DNA from: Chitinophagaceae bacterium
GTDB taxonomy: Bacteria > Bacteroidota > Bacteroidia > Chitinophagales > Chitinophagaceae
Assembly: GCA_023229465.1 (NCBI GenBank)
Contig: JALNZE010000014.1
Span: 1-64,000, forward strand
Direction: 5' to 3'
DNA: 64,000 nucleotides
Under the pieces are notes generated by a model. That model did no database searches. It saw only the letters and a program-made list of their open reading frames with translations, and was not told the DNA's origin. The translations under genes and the position numbers were made by a program. This document shows, in pieces, positions 1 to 8,300 of the stretch (position 1 is its first letter; each line of letters opens with the position of its first letter).

Positions 1-330
1 CGTTAATCGGATTGGTGACTGTTAACCCGGTTAAAGTGCCCACACTCGTAAGTGAGGAGTTAACTACGTTTGGTGCAAGTGTTGTGCCCGTTAAACTATT
101 GGCATTAACTAATAAGGTGATATCCGTAGTACCATTAAAAGATACACCGTTTATATTACGTGCTGTTTGAAGCGCTGTGGCTGTGCCCGCATTACCTGTA
201 ATCGTTCCGGTGATAGGATTCGTTACAGCAAGGTTAGTTAATGTGCCTACACTCGTAAGTGAGGAGTTAAGAACATTTGGCGCAAGTGTTGTGCCCGTTA
301 AAGTATTTGCATCGGCAACTGATGTAATAA
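1..330 (-). repeat. 69-residue (207-bp) tandem repeat inside fibre-like gene
   Basis: The segment containing ACACTCGTAAGTGAGGAGTTAA at about 42 recurs exactly 207 bp later at about 249, in frame, with a few substitutions. A third, more divergent copy lies around 400-480. The encoded unit starts NSSLTSVGTLT and contains the NINGVSF motif. More copies probably lie left of the window. Confidence 0.8.
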
Positions 331-1495
331 TTATATTCGCACTACCATCAAAGGTTACTCCATTGATAGTTCGTGGATTTTGTAAAGCAGTTGCTGTTGC
401 TGCATTTCCTGTTACACTTCCATTTATCGAACTCGTAACTGTTAACCCACTTAACGTTCCAACTAATGTTATATTCGGCTGTGAGGCAGTGGTTATTGTA
501 CCTGCTAAAGTAGTACCTGATATGGCACCGGAGGCAGACACAGATGTTGGTGTAATATTACCAAGCGTTAGTGTTATCCCGGGCGTACTGGTTGGATTGG
601 TAACCGTACCCGAAATACCATTGGCACTTACTACAGATACCGTAGTTACACCCGTTGCCGGTACATTACCCGCACGAACATAGCCACTCAACATCTTGGT
701 AGTATCACTGATCTTTAACCGGTTACTTAACATAGCAGCCGTATCACTTACCCGCAATAAATTGCTGAGCATGCTGGCTGTATCGGTAATATAAATAATA
801 TTGGAAGAAGAAATTTTTCGCAGAACCCCATTCAAGGTAGTTACAATCGAATCACTCTGCAAACCATTAGGAAGTATTAAATTATTTAATGTTGAAATAG
901 AAGCGGGCTCCCATGCTTTCTTAACATTGTTGTATTGCAATACCTGGCCGGAAGTTGGTAAGGTTCCCAATACCGACTGACTCGCTAATTTACCCGCATT
1001 CCAGATAGCCGCAGAAGTGTTGGCTTTCACCGTCCAGGTATTACCTGCATTAGACATAGTAATACCCGCATTATCTCCTTTTATAATTATACTCCCTACC
1101 GAATCGTTTAGTGTAGTAACCCCGCTACTGCCGTTGAATGCGCCGAATGTTACCCATTCCCCGGCCTGTCTTGCATAAAATTTGTCATTAAAGTCGCTAT
1201 ACACCAGCATACCGTTAACCGGTTCCGTAATGGCACTGGTATCAAAAACTCTAGATATTAAAAGAGCCTTATCTGCCGCGTCTATCTGCAGGGCGATACT
1301 GGTATTATTTAAAAAGAAACTGCTACCCACAATCATACCCTGGGCATTGAGCACTTTTTTGTTAGACATGTCAATGTCCTGGGAAGCCTTATGTGAACCT
1401 AAGTTATCTCCAAACAACTGCGCATCGGCAGTGTATACCAATAAGAATAACATACCCGGAACCAGCAGGGTATGCTTCCATAAAATTTTTCTCAC
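1..1495 (-). CDS. Fibre-like repetitive secreted protein (incomplete, C-terminus beyond window)
   Basis: The frame is open from a GTG at 1495 to the window edge, so at least 498 residues are encoded; a second in-frame GTG at 1510 is possible. The N-terminus is a signal peptide ending ...VYTADA-Q. About 170 residues of mixed sequence follow. Next come three 13-residue repeats of the form SDTxxMLSNxLxI (about 690-800), which could form a short coiled stalk. The rest is Gly/Thr/Ser-rich sequence with a 69-residue tandem repeat containing TARNINGVSFNGT. Such NINGV-F-G repeats are typical of phage tail-fibre proteins and of large Bacteroidota surface proteins. It lies 90 bp downstream of the gene at 1586-2434 on the same strand, so the two are probably co-transcribed. 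Its function is unknown; adhesion is a guess from architecture only. Confidence 0.75.
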   Translation of the reverse strand, partial: MRKILWKHTLLVPGMLFLLVYTADAQLFGDNLGSHKASQDIDMSNKKVLNAQGMIVGSSFFLNNTSIALQIDAADKALLISRVFDTSAITEPVNGMLVYSDFNDKFYARQAGEWVTFGAFNGSSGVTTLNDSVGSIIIKGDNAGITMSNAGNTWTVKANTSAAIWNAGKLASQSVLGTLPTSGQVLQYNNVKKAWEPASISTLNNLILPNGLQSDSIVTTLNGVLRKISSSNIIYITDTASMLSNLLRVSDTAAMLSNRLKISDTTKMLSGYVRAGNVPATGVTTVSVVSANGISGTVTNPTSTPGITLTLGNITPTSVSASGAISGTTLAGTITTASQPNITLVGTLSGLTVTSSINGSVTGNAATATALQNPRTINGVTFDGSANIIITSVADANTLTGTTLAPNVLNSSLTSVGTLTNLAVTNPITGTITGNAGTATALQTARNINGVSFNGTTDITLLVNANSLTGTTLAPNVVNSSLTSVGTLTGLTVTNPIN

Positions 1496-1585
1496 ATTAG
1501 TTGGTATCACTATATATATCCCGTTAATTCAAAAATTGATAAATAAAAAATCCAGGTTTTACCCTATAACGTTCATTTTATCATT

Positions 1586-2434
1586 CTATTTTATCAGTAC
1601 TATTTTATACAAACTTCCCGAAACAGGTATTTCTCTATCCTGAAAATTGGAAAACCGTATCGACACTTCATTCTTTTTACTAACCCAGGCACTATAAATA
1701 TTAAAATTTACATAATCACCCAATGCTGTAATCAAAACCGGATCACCCACTTCCGCACCAGGTACATCCATTTTTACCAGCGTAGTGGTATTAGCTGCAA
1801 TGACCGCGTTTTGTCCGCGTGCTACAATATTTGAATCTACCTTCAGGACTTTATTGTATATCTGGGTAATATTTACATTGGCCGACTGTGGAAACTGCCA
1901 GTTTACATTACCCAAAGTATCTGTAATAAGGAAGGTACCAGGCGGGCCGGGTTTTATACTGGCATTAACGTTGGTTACACTGGCATTACCGGCAAAAAGC
2001 GCATAGGGTACACTCTGCATTTGCTGGGTACCCATATCCAAATAGTTATCGGTGGCTACCCACCAGGATGCCGGTATGGAAGGGGCAACCGCTACTTTTA
2101 TATTTAGGAAAAAAGGGCCATTTGCCCAGTCAATCTCATTAATCCCGTTTATAGGAATACCTTGAGACCTGGTACCCTGCCCGATCAAAATGGTATAGAT
2201 CCCGTCATTATCCGCCTGGGCCACATGCGTTTCTTCCCAAACCTTTGTTCCACCTACCGGAGCAGTCTGATAAATAATGTTCTTAATATAAACCGTCCTG
2301 TTTTTAGCAGGATTCCCCAATGGATCTTTGGCCAGTGCCTGGAAATTTATACCGGGAGGTGGTTGCGCGATGATACTTCCGGCGATAAACACCAGTGGAA
2401 GTACCAAACACCTCTTAATAAATTTCAATCTCAT
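1586..2434 (-). CDS. Secreted protein of the fibre-associated 'GINFQALA' type
   Basis: The product has 282 residues. The signal peptide has its hydrophobic core at residues 9-22, with cleavage likely at A23/Q24. The mature start QPPPGINFQALAKDPLGNP is a hallmark of a common Bacteroidota secreted family that usually reads PQGINYQAVARD. A beta-rich domain of about 120 residues follows, then the QSVPYALFA motif (about residues 140-150), which in relatives precedes fibre repeats. The remainder resembles a small C-terminal head. No T9SS sorting tail is obvious. The gene sits directly upstream of the fibre-like gene on the same strand, so it may encode a partner or paralogue of the same surface structure. 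No enzymatic motif is visible. Confidence 0.7.
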   Translation of the reverse strand: MRLKFIKRCLVLPLVFIAGSIIAQPPPGINFQALAKDPLGNPAKNRTVYIKNIIYQTAPVGGTKVWEETHVAQADNDGIYTILIGQGTRSQGIPINGINEIDWANGPFFLNIKVAVAPSIPASWWVATDNYLDMGTQQMQSVPYALFAGNASVTNVNASIKPGPPGTFLITDTLGNVNWQFPQSANVNITQIYNKVLKVDSNIVARGQNAVIAANTTTLVKMDVPGAEVGDPVLITALGDYVNFNIYSAWVSKKNEVSIRFSNFQDREIPVSGSLYKIVLIK

Positions 2435-2494
2435 AGGTTTACAAATTATTATATCTATGGAACGCTCAATAATACAGTTCTATTATTGAAAAGT

Positions 2495-2572
2495 AGTTTT
2501 TCATAGGATAAGACTTTACAAAAACCGGTTTTTCATAGGACATATGGCAAAAAAATAGTTTTTCATAGGATA
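2495..2572 (-). repeat. Three direct repeats upstream of the secreted-protein gene
   Basis: Near-identical 16-bp units lie at 2495-2510, 2527-2542 and 2557-2572, reading TATCCTATGAAAAACT on the minus strand. They are spaced 32 and 30 bp apart, about three helical turns. They lie 61-138 bp upstream of the start at 2434. Each carries ATGAAAAAC, so they could also be the starts of mini-ORFs. The role is unknown. The rest of 2573-2702 shows nothing recognisable. Confidence 0.7.
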
Positions 2573-2702
2573 TTCCAACCATTTGATTCGCCACAAATTG
2601 ACATAAAAAGCATTGATAATCAATAGAAGGTGTCTGCGAAGAATGGTAGAACTCATTCTACGCAAGATACCAATTGTTTACAGTTTGCTTTCCTGGTCCA
2701 TT

Positions 2703-3233
2703 TTATAATTTTATCAGCTTCAAATTATAATGCTGATTCATAAAATCGATACTAACTACATAAATTCCAGCCGCGTAGTTTCCGGCATTGATGGTATAAC
2801 CTGCCAGCACATCTTTCATGGAAACCATCTGGCTCATCATCGTTTTACCTTCTAAACTAATCACCCTAACCTGGCAAGATAAATTCGCGTCAAAATTTCC
2901 TTCACATTTTAAAATACTGATATCATGAGTAGGGTTAGGATATACCTTAAGAGACGTTAATTCCATCAAAATGGTTGCTACAGGAGGCGTTTCAATGCAG
3001 GAAGCGCCAAAAACACCCTTGCTGTTGGATGCAACTGCTATCACACGCAGTCCTGATGAAACGCTTAAACATTTGCCTTTCCCATCCATCACTATTGGAT
3101 TACCTCCATTTGACGTAAACCCGTTTGAACTGGCGATGGGCGACATGTTGCTAGGCATAGAAAACTGAGACATACCCGTAGTGCAGGCAAGTAACAATGC
3201 GATGAAAAGGTATGTTCCTTTATTAAAACGCAT
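2703..3233 (-). CDS. Small T9SS type A sorting-domain protein
   Basis: The product has 176 residues. The signal peptide (hydrophobic residues 8-20) is likely cleaved at S22/Q23. Residues 24-90 are low-complexity Ser/Asn/Gly-rich sequence with no recognised domain. Residues 93-176 form a type A T9SS sorting domain: it opens LKVYPNPTHD, includes a VRVISLEGK strand, and ends AAGIYVVSID...KLIKL. Such domains direct export across the outer membrane through the PorSS/Spr machinery, with cleavage and attachment to the surface. The start overlaps the 3' end of the lipoprotein gene upstream by 11 bp, implying one operon and translational coupling. The small passenger may be structural; its function is unknown. 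Confidence 0.75.
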   Translation of the reverse strand: MRFNKGTYLFIALLLACTTGMSQFSMPSNMSPIASSNGFTSNGGNPIVMDGKGKCLSVSSGLRVIAVASNSKGVFGASCIETPPVATILMELTSLKVYPNPTHDISILKCEGNFDANLSCQVRVISLEGKTMMSQMVSMKDVLAGYTINAGNYAAGIYVVSIDFMNQHYNLKLIKL

Positions 3234-3663
3234 AATATACTTCCCTCACTGTTTTAAGGTTAGAAGTGTATTCCATATCCAGCAGTGTAGTGGAAATTTC
3301 ATTGATATAATAATCAATGATAATACCCCCTGGAGGGTTATTGGTGAGTACCTCATTCAACTGAAGATCAGTGAGCATTCTCCATTTTCCGGTATAACCA
3401 TCTGAATTTACAAAAGTGCCGGTATAAGCCTGGGCGGGATTGATTGTGTAGGTTTTGGAAAACCTCATCTGGGCATCTGACAGTACTACCTGAAGATTGT
3501 TCACGTAAATAGCTTTTAAACGCCAATACCTGTTACCATCACCCGTAAGGAATTTTACATTCTGATCGCGGGGTGTCATGATCTCAGGACCTGGTTTGCT
3601 ACATCCCGAAAGCAGGATAGCGGCAAAGCACATGATCATTATATGATTGAGAACATTTTTCAT
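3223..3663 (-). CDS. Small lipocalin-like outer-membrane lipoprotein
   Basis: The product has 146 residues. A lipoprotein signal peptide ends in the lipobox LLSGC with C21 as the lipidated cysteine. The mature part contains RYWRLKAIYVNN and GYTGKWRMLTDLQL, a pattern of short beta strands with a WxL motif. This resembles the small lipocalin-like or DUF-type lipoproteins common in Bacteroidota. That assignment is by pattern only. The stop overlaps the start of the T9SS gene (11 bp), and the start overlaps the stop of a possible small ORF (ATGA). The three would form one operon reading away from the palindrome cluster at 3951-4003. Confidence 0.65.
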   Translation of the reverse strand: MKNVLNHIMIMCFAAILLSGCSKPGPEIMTPRDQNVKFLTGDGNRYWRLKAIYVNNLQVVLSDAQMRFSKTYTINPAQAYTGTFVNSDGYTGKWRMLTDLQLNEVLTNNPPGGIIIDYYINEISTTLLDMEYTSNLKTVREVYYAF

Positions 3664-3929
3664 TTTGCAAAAGCTACTTTAGTCCTGAAACTTCTTTGAT
3701 GTTCTCGGTTACCGTCAGCGATTCTTTTTAGCTGCCGTCCGCAGCTTTTTGATGCATCCTGAAGTAAACGGGCCAGGCAGAGGATAAACGATTCTTTGGA
3801 AAATGAGAAAAACACGATCCGGATATTTATTTCGAGTACTTTTTCGAAAAATCCTGCTGGATACGATGTTGAATTTCCATTCGACTCAAAGAATTGTGAA
3901 TAATTTGGATTTAGAACCAGCTTTTGCAT
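3660..3929 (-). CDS. Possible small leader gene of the lipoprotein operon
   Basis: This frame of 89 codons has no recognised homologue and no signal peptide. It ends by an ATGA overlap with the lipoprotein gene and starts 22 bp after the palindrome cluster, which is the arrangement expected of a real first gene in the operon. Its composition is not clearly that of a protein, so it may instead be an untranslated leader. No other gene fits 3664-4060. Confidence 0.3.
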   Translation of the reverse strand: MQKLVLNPNYSQFFESNGNSTSYPAGFFEKVLEINIRIVFFSFSKESFILCLARLLQDASKSCGRQLKRIADGNREHQRSFRTKVAFAK

Positions 3930-3950
3930 GGATATTGGATTGGATAGAGT

Positions 3951-4003
3951 TACTCTTGAGTATTAAATCTACTACGAGTAGTAATTATACTACAAATGTA
4001 CTT
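3951..4003 (-). promoter_or_regulatory. Cluster of three palindromes over a likely promoter (BlaI/CopY-like operator)
   Basis: TACTCTTGAGTA (3951-3962), TACTACGAGTAGTA (3970-3983) and TACAAATGTA (3991-4000) are palindromes with centres 20 and 19 bp apart, about two helical turns. The last fits the TACANNTGTA core bound by MecI/BlaI/CopY-family repressors. It also overlaps a minus-strand -7 element TACATTTG (complement of 3993-4000). The arrangement suggests a repressor covering the promoter of the operon that reads leftward from 3929. The regulator is not in this window. Confidence 0.5.
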
Positions 4004-4060
4004 CGAATAAACGACATGTAATGTAATATGGTGAGGTATTTTGGGGGACTAAAGGGCATA

Positions 4061-4092
4061 AAAAAAATAAAGCCATGATAATCAGGGCTTTA
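4061..4092 (-). terminator. Rho-independent terminator of rpsL-rpsG
   Basis: On the minus strand the stem TAAAGCC/GGCTTTA (4086-4092 with 4068-4074, loop 11 nt) is followed by a run of seven T (4061-4067). It lies 22 bp after the rpsG stop. Confidence 0.8.
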
Positions 4093-4113
4093 TAAAAATA
4101 ATTTAAGGGTATT

Positions 4114-4581
4114 TTAAACTTTAAAATGCGAGAAAGCCTTGTTGGCTTCAGCCATGCGGTGTGTATCTTCCTTCTTTTTGAAAGCGGCGCCCTCTCCTTT
4201 TGCCGCTGCAATGATCTCATTAGCCAGTTTATCGGCCATAGTACGACCATTTCTTTCACGGCTGTAGCGGATTAACCACTTCATACTCAATGAAATTTTA
4301 CGGTCGGCACGTACTTCAGCGGGAATCTGAAAGGTTGCACCACCAATACGGCGGCTACGAACCTCAACAGATGGCGTAACATTAGCTATAGCCTTCTTCC
4401 ACAACTCATATCCATCCTCACTGGTAGTTTTGCTAACCTTATCTACCGCATCATAGAAAATATTGATGGCGGTACTCTTTTTGCCCTGCCACATCAGGTT
4501 ATTGATAAAACGGGTAACCAGTTTATCGTTAAAACGTCCATCAGGAGCGAGGGGTAATTTCTTGGCTTGTGCTTTACGCAT
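4114..4581 (-). CDS. rpsG: Small ribosomal subunit protein uS7
   Basis: The product has 155 residues, the normal length for S7, which nucleates assembly of the 30S head by binding the 3' domain of 16S rRNA. Family sequence is seen throughout: RFINNLMWQGKKSTA near residue 26-40, the VRSRRIGGATFQIPAEVR stretch in the middle, and the basic RYSRERNGRTMADKLANEI helix. It lies 31 bp downstream of rpsL and shares its promoter. The usual fusA partner of the str operon does not follow; the operon ends at the terminator, as often happens in this phylum. Confidence 0.97.
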   Translation of the reverse strand: MRKAQAKKLPLAPDGRFNDKLVTRFINNLMWQGKKSTAINIFYDAVDKVSKTTSEDGYELWKKAIANVTPSVEVRSRRIGGATFQIPAEVRADRKISLSMKWLIRYSRERNGRTMADKLANEIIAAAKGEGAAFKKKEDTHRMAEANKAFSHFKV

Positions 4582-4612
4582 CTTATTTGCGAATTAAATG
4601 ATTAATAGCTGA

Positions 4613-4993
4613 TTATTTCTTGGCCTTTTCTTTCTTGGTTCCGTACTTAGAACGGCTCTTCTTACGATCTTTCACACCGGCAGTATCCAAACTTCCCCGT
4701 ACAATGTGATAACGTACACCCGGCAAGTCCTTTACACGACCACCACGTATCAGTACGATGGAGTGCTCCTGTAAATTGTGGCCCTCACCCGGAATATAGG
4801 CGATAACCTCAATTTTATTGGTCAGACGCACTTTCGCTACTTTACGAAGAGCCGAGTTTGGCTTTTTAGGTGTGGTAGTGTACACACGTGTACATACACC
4901 ACGACGCTGAGGACAGGAATCCAAAGCCCTGGACTTACTCTTGGCCCTGATAATTTCGCGACCTTTTCTTACTAATTGTTGTATTGTAGGCAT
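4613..4993 (-). CDS. rpsL: Small ribosomal subunit protein uS12
   Basis: The product has 126 residues and starts MPTIQQLVRKGRE. The frame extends 23 codons further upstream, but that stretch contains the promoter, so the start at 4993 is chosen. S12 lies at the decoding centre of the 30S subunit and controls tRNA selection. The two loops that interact with the decoding site and with streptomycin, TTTPKKPNS (K43, K44) and GGRVKDLPGVRYH, are wild type, so no ribosomal streptomycin resistance is predicted. It is the first gene of the rpsL-rpsG operon. Confidence 0.97.
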   Translation of the reverse strand: MPTIQQLVRKGREIIRAKSKSRALDSCPQRRGVCTRVYTTTPKKPNSALRKVAKVRLTNKIEVIAYIPGEGHNLQEHSIVLIRGGRVKDLPGVRYHIVRGSLDTAGVKDRKKSRSKYGTKKEKAKK

Positions 4994-5020
4994 TCTAAGA
5001 CCGTTTAAAATTTCGGACGG

Positions 5021-5051
5021 CAAAGGTAATGGCTGAAACCGAAAAACCAAA
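5021..5051 (-). promoter_or_regulatory. Bacteroidota-type promoter of rpsL-rpsG
   Basis: On the minus strand TTTG (complement of 5048-5051), exactly 19 bp, then TACCTTTG (complement of 5021-5028) match the phylum consensus TTTG-N19-TAnnTTTG perfectly. Transcription should start near 5014, giving a leader of about 20 nt. The rest of the 343-bp divergent gap 4994-5336 is A/T-rich and shows no other clear feature; it must also carry the promoter of the large surface-protein gene. Confidence 0.85.
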
Positions 5052-5336
5052 ATGTTTTCCAAAGTTTTCCTGCTATTGCCTCAAAACCCTTTGCATATAT
5101 ACAAAATCACTTCAACCGTAAGCCGCATATAAAAAATCTTCAGGCTGGCAGGAAAAGACCGAGAAAATAGCCAAAAAAGGGGCATTTTCTTAGTTCCGGC
5201 AAGTAGAAACACTAATCCATCCGCTGTTTTATCACCCATTTATCTTCCCTCCCATTATTTTTTCCAAAAGGCTTTCTATTTTGAACCCGTAACCTCCTCC
5301 ATAGCTATTCATCGTTGATCCTTTTAAAATGGTTTT

Positions 5337-8300
5337 ATGAGAGGTATTATCCTGTACATGCTTTTATTCGCGGCCCTGTTTTCGCGGGATAGCCGGGCCC
5401 AGGCCCTGGCAACGCCGTTTTCTTACCAAACAAGCGGCTCTGTTTATACACAGCATTTTGATGGGCTTCCTGCTACCGGAAGTTTTGCCTTAACCGGAAA
5501 AGGTCCTTTTAATGTCAGCACCGCCCCCATTAATGGAACAGATATGGTTGGATGGCAGTTTTTAATGACGGCAGGTACAGGCACAAATGCCTCTTTTGCA
5601 GTTAGCACAGGTTCATCAACCGGTAATGGGGTATATAGTTTTGGGAGTTCAGTATCTGCGGACAGGGCATTAGGTACGCTCGCTTCCGGTAGTGGCCTCT
5701 ATGCTATCGGAGTAGTAATTACAAATAACACAGGTGGCTTGCTGAATCGTTTTACGATAAATTTTACAGCAGAACAATGGAGAAAAGGCGGATCAACCAA
5801 TAAAAACAATTGGAATTTTCGATATAAAACAGGGAACATACTGTCTATCGATCAAACAGACTTATCTAATAATGCCCACCTCAATTTTAGTTCAGTTATC
5901 AATACCAGCCAGGCATCCAGCCTGAATGGCAATCTCCCTGAAAATCAATTATCCATTTCGTATTCCGTTGATTCAGTTTACTGGCAACCGGGAGAACAAT
6001 TATTACTTCGATGGGATGACATAGATGAAAGTGGTAATGACGATGCAAGTGGTATTGATAACTTTCAGTTCTCTGCAACGCTTGCCAGCGCTAAACCATC
6101 AATAGTTATGAGTGCGGTCAACAATATAACAGCCAGCGCTGCCTTACTTACCGGGATAGTCAACGACAACTATGCTACCACATCCCTTTCATTTGAATAT
6201 GACAGCCTCAACACATGGATAAACCCATATAGCGTTCCCGCGATTCCTGGTACCATCCAGGCCGGTGCTGGAAACACAAACGTATCCGCACTGCTTACTA
6301 AACTCTCTCCAGGCAAAACCTATTATTACCGAATCAAAGCAAGCAATCAACAGGGAAGTATCACAGGTACCGCGCAAAGTTTTACAACATTAATCAACAC
6401 GGCAACTGTTATCACAAGCAATGTACTATCAGTAACAACTAATACTGCAATGATGGGTGGCAAAGTAATTGAACCAGGCGGTGCGCCGGTTACTGAAAGA
6501 GGCATTGTTTGGTCAACTAATCCGGATCCGCTTTTATCTAACAATAAAATAATGATGGGCATAGATACCGGAAGTTTCGCGGCATTAGTTAGTGATTTAC
6601 CGGAAGGGTCCACCCTTTTCGCAAGAGCCTATGCCATCAATACCAGTGGTATTTCTTATGGGAATGAGGTCACATTTACTACAAAGACAACTATTCGTTT
6701 CTTTAGTACAACAACTCCTATCAGGACCAACCTGCAAACCGTTAATTTTCGTTTGCAAACCCTACAAAACATAACCGGTTTGAGTAGCGCTAATTTTAAG
6801 ATTGAAACCGATAAGATCAATAGCGCCTTAATAACTGCCGTTACAGGTTCAGGAAACACATTTACAGTAACGGTAGATACAGGAACAGAAGATGGCCTAT
6901 TGGGGCTGACTATCACCAATAGCCTTGGCCTGTCAGCGCCCATCAACAACCTGCCATTTGCAGCAACCGGTTCCTACCTGGTTGATAAAACCGCCCCTGT
7001 CATTAAGCATATTGATATCCCTGATCAAACAATGAAGGCGGGGGATACCATAACGGTTGCTGTTGCGGTATTGCCCGATCAGGATACTTATCAAATGGTA
7101 TCCGGTTCTGTAAATGACTTTCCCCTGTATGGATGGATGAAAAAAAACGATAGCAATTATACAGCCGGCATAATTGTTTCCGCAGGTGGCAGTGATGTGA
7201 TGGCATCCGCGAATATTCCGGTTTCAATGCAACTGGCCGATGCTACCGGAAACATGAGCGCCATTTATCAAATTCCAGTTAGCCAGTCTTCAGATCTGAT
7301 TGATGTAACAAACCCAATTATCCTAAGTGCCCATTACCCAATCAACAAACTTTACAAATCTGCCGACACACTATATTTTATTTTACATTTCAATGAAAAA
7401 ATAAATGTTGCCACAAATGAGAATTTACCTTTCATACCCTTAACCATTGGCAGCAAATCAAGATCAGCCTTATATACAGCAGGTAGTGGGTCTGACAGCC
7501 TGGTATTCACTTATATCATTCAACCGGGTGAATTTGATAATGATGGCATTAAAACAGGCAATAGCATTCAACTAAATAATGCAAAGATTACAGATATGGC
7601 CGGCAACATCGCCTTACCCGGTTTCAGTAATCCCCCGTCAGCAAAAAGTATTACAGTAGATGCCGTTCAACCCAAAGTAAACAGTGTTACTGTTCCTGCG
7701 GCAGCGAGTTATATAACGGGTAACCTACTCGGATTTTTAGTGAACTATTCTGAAAAAGTGATAGTAACTATTACAGACAGCGTACCTGCTATTCAGATTT
7801 TGATTGGCGGAAAAACAAGAAATGTTTTATATCAAAGCGGCAGCGACAGCAGTACCCTGCTCTTCAGCTATCGTATTCAAAAAGATGATTTTGATGAAGA
7901 TGGCATAAAATTAAAAGACACCCTCCTGCTTTTTAACAATTTCATCAGGGATGAGGCGGGTAATCCTGCCAAACTGAAGTTAACCAATATCGGCGCATTG
8001 TCTAAAATAAAAATAAATCCGGTAACAGCAGCAGTTGATAGTGTTACTGTTTCCGCGAATGGTTTATATAAATCAGGCGATACACTGAAGTTAGGGGTAA
8101 ACTACAATCAAACTATTCTGGCAGACACTTCAAAGGGTATACCATCCATTAGAATTACATTAGGTAATTCAGCTAAACAGGCTTTGTATAAAAAAGGTGC
8201 TGGCAGTAATCGTTTATCATTCGCTTATATTATCCAACCAGGAGATGAAGACACCAATGGTATTAAAATCAGTTCCGGCATCACTTTACATAACAGTAGC

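Noticed and set aside
177..683. A 168-codon plus-strand frame rich in Val and Pro
   Set aside because: It is the complement of the Gly/Thr-rich fibre-repeat gene on the minus strand, which has a signal peptide and known repeat motifs; the plus-strand product resembles nothing.
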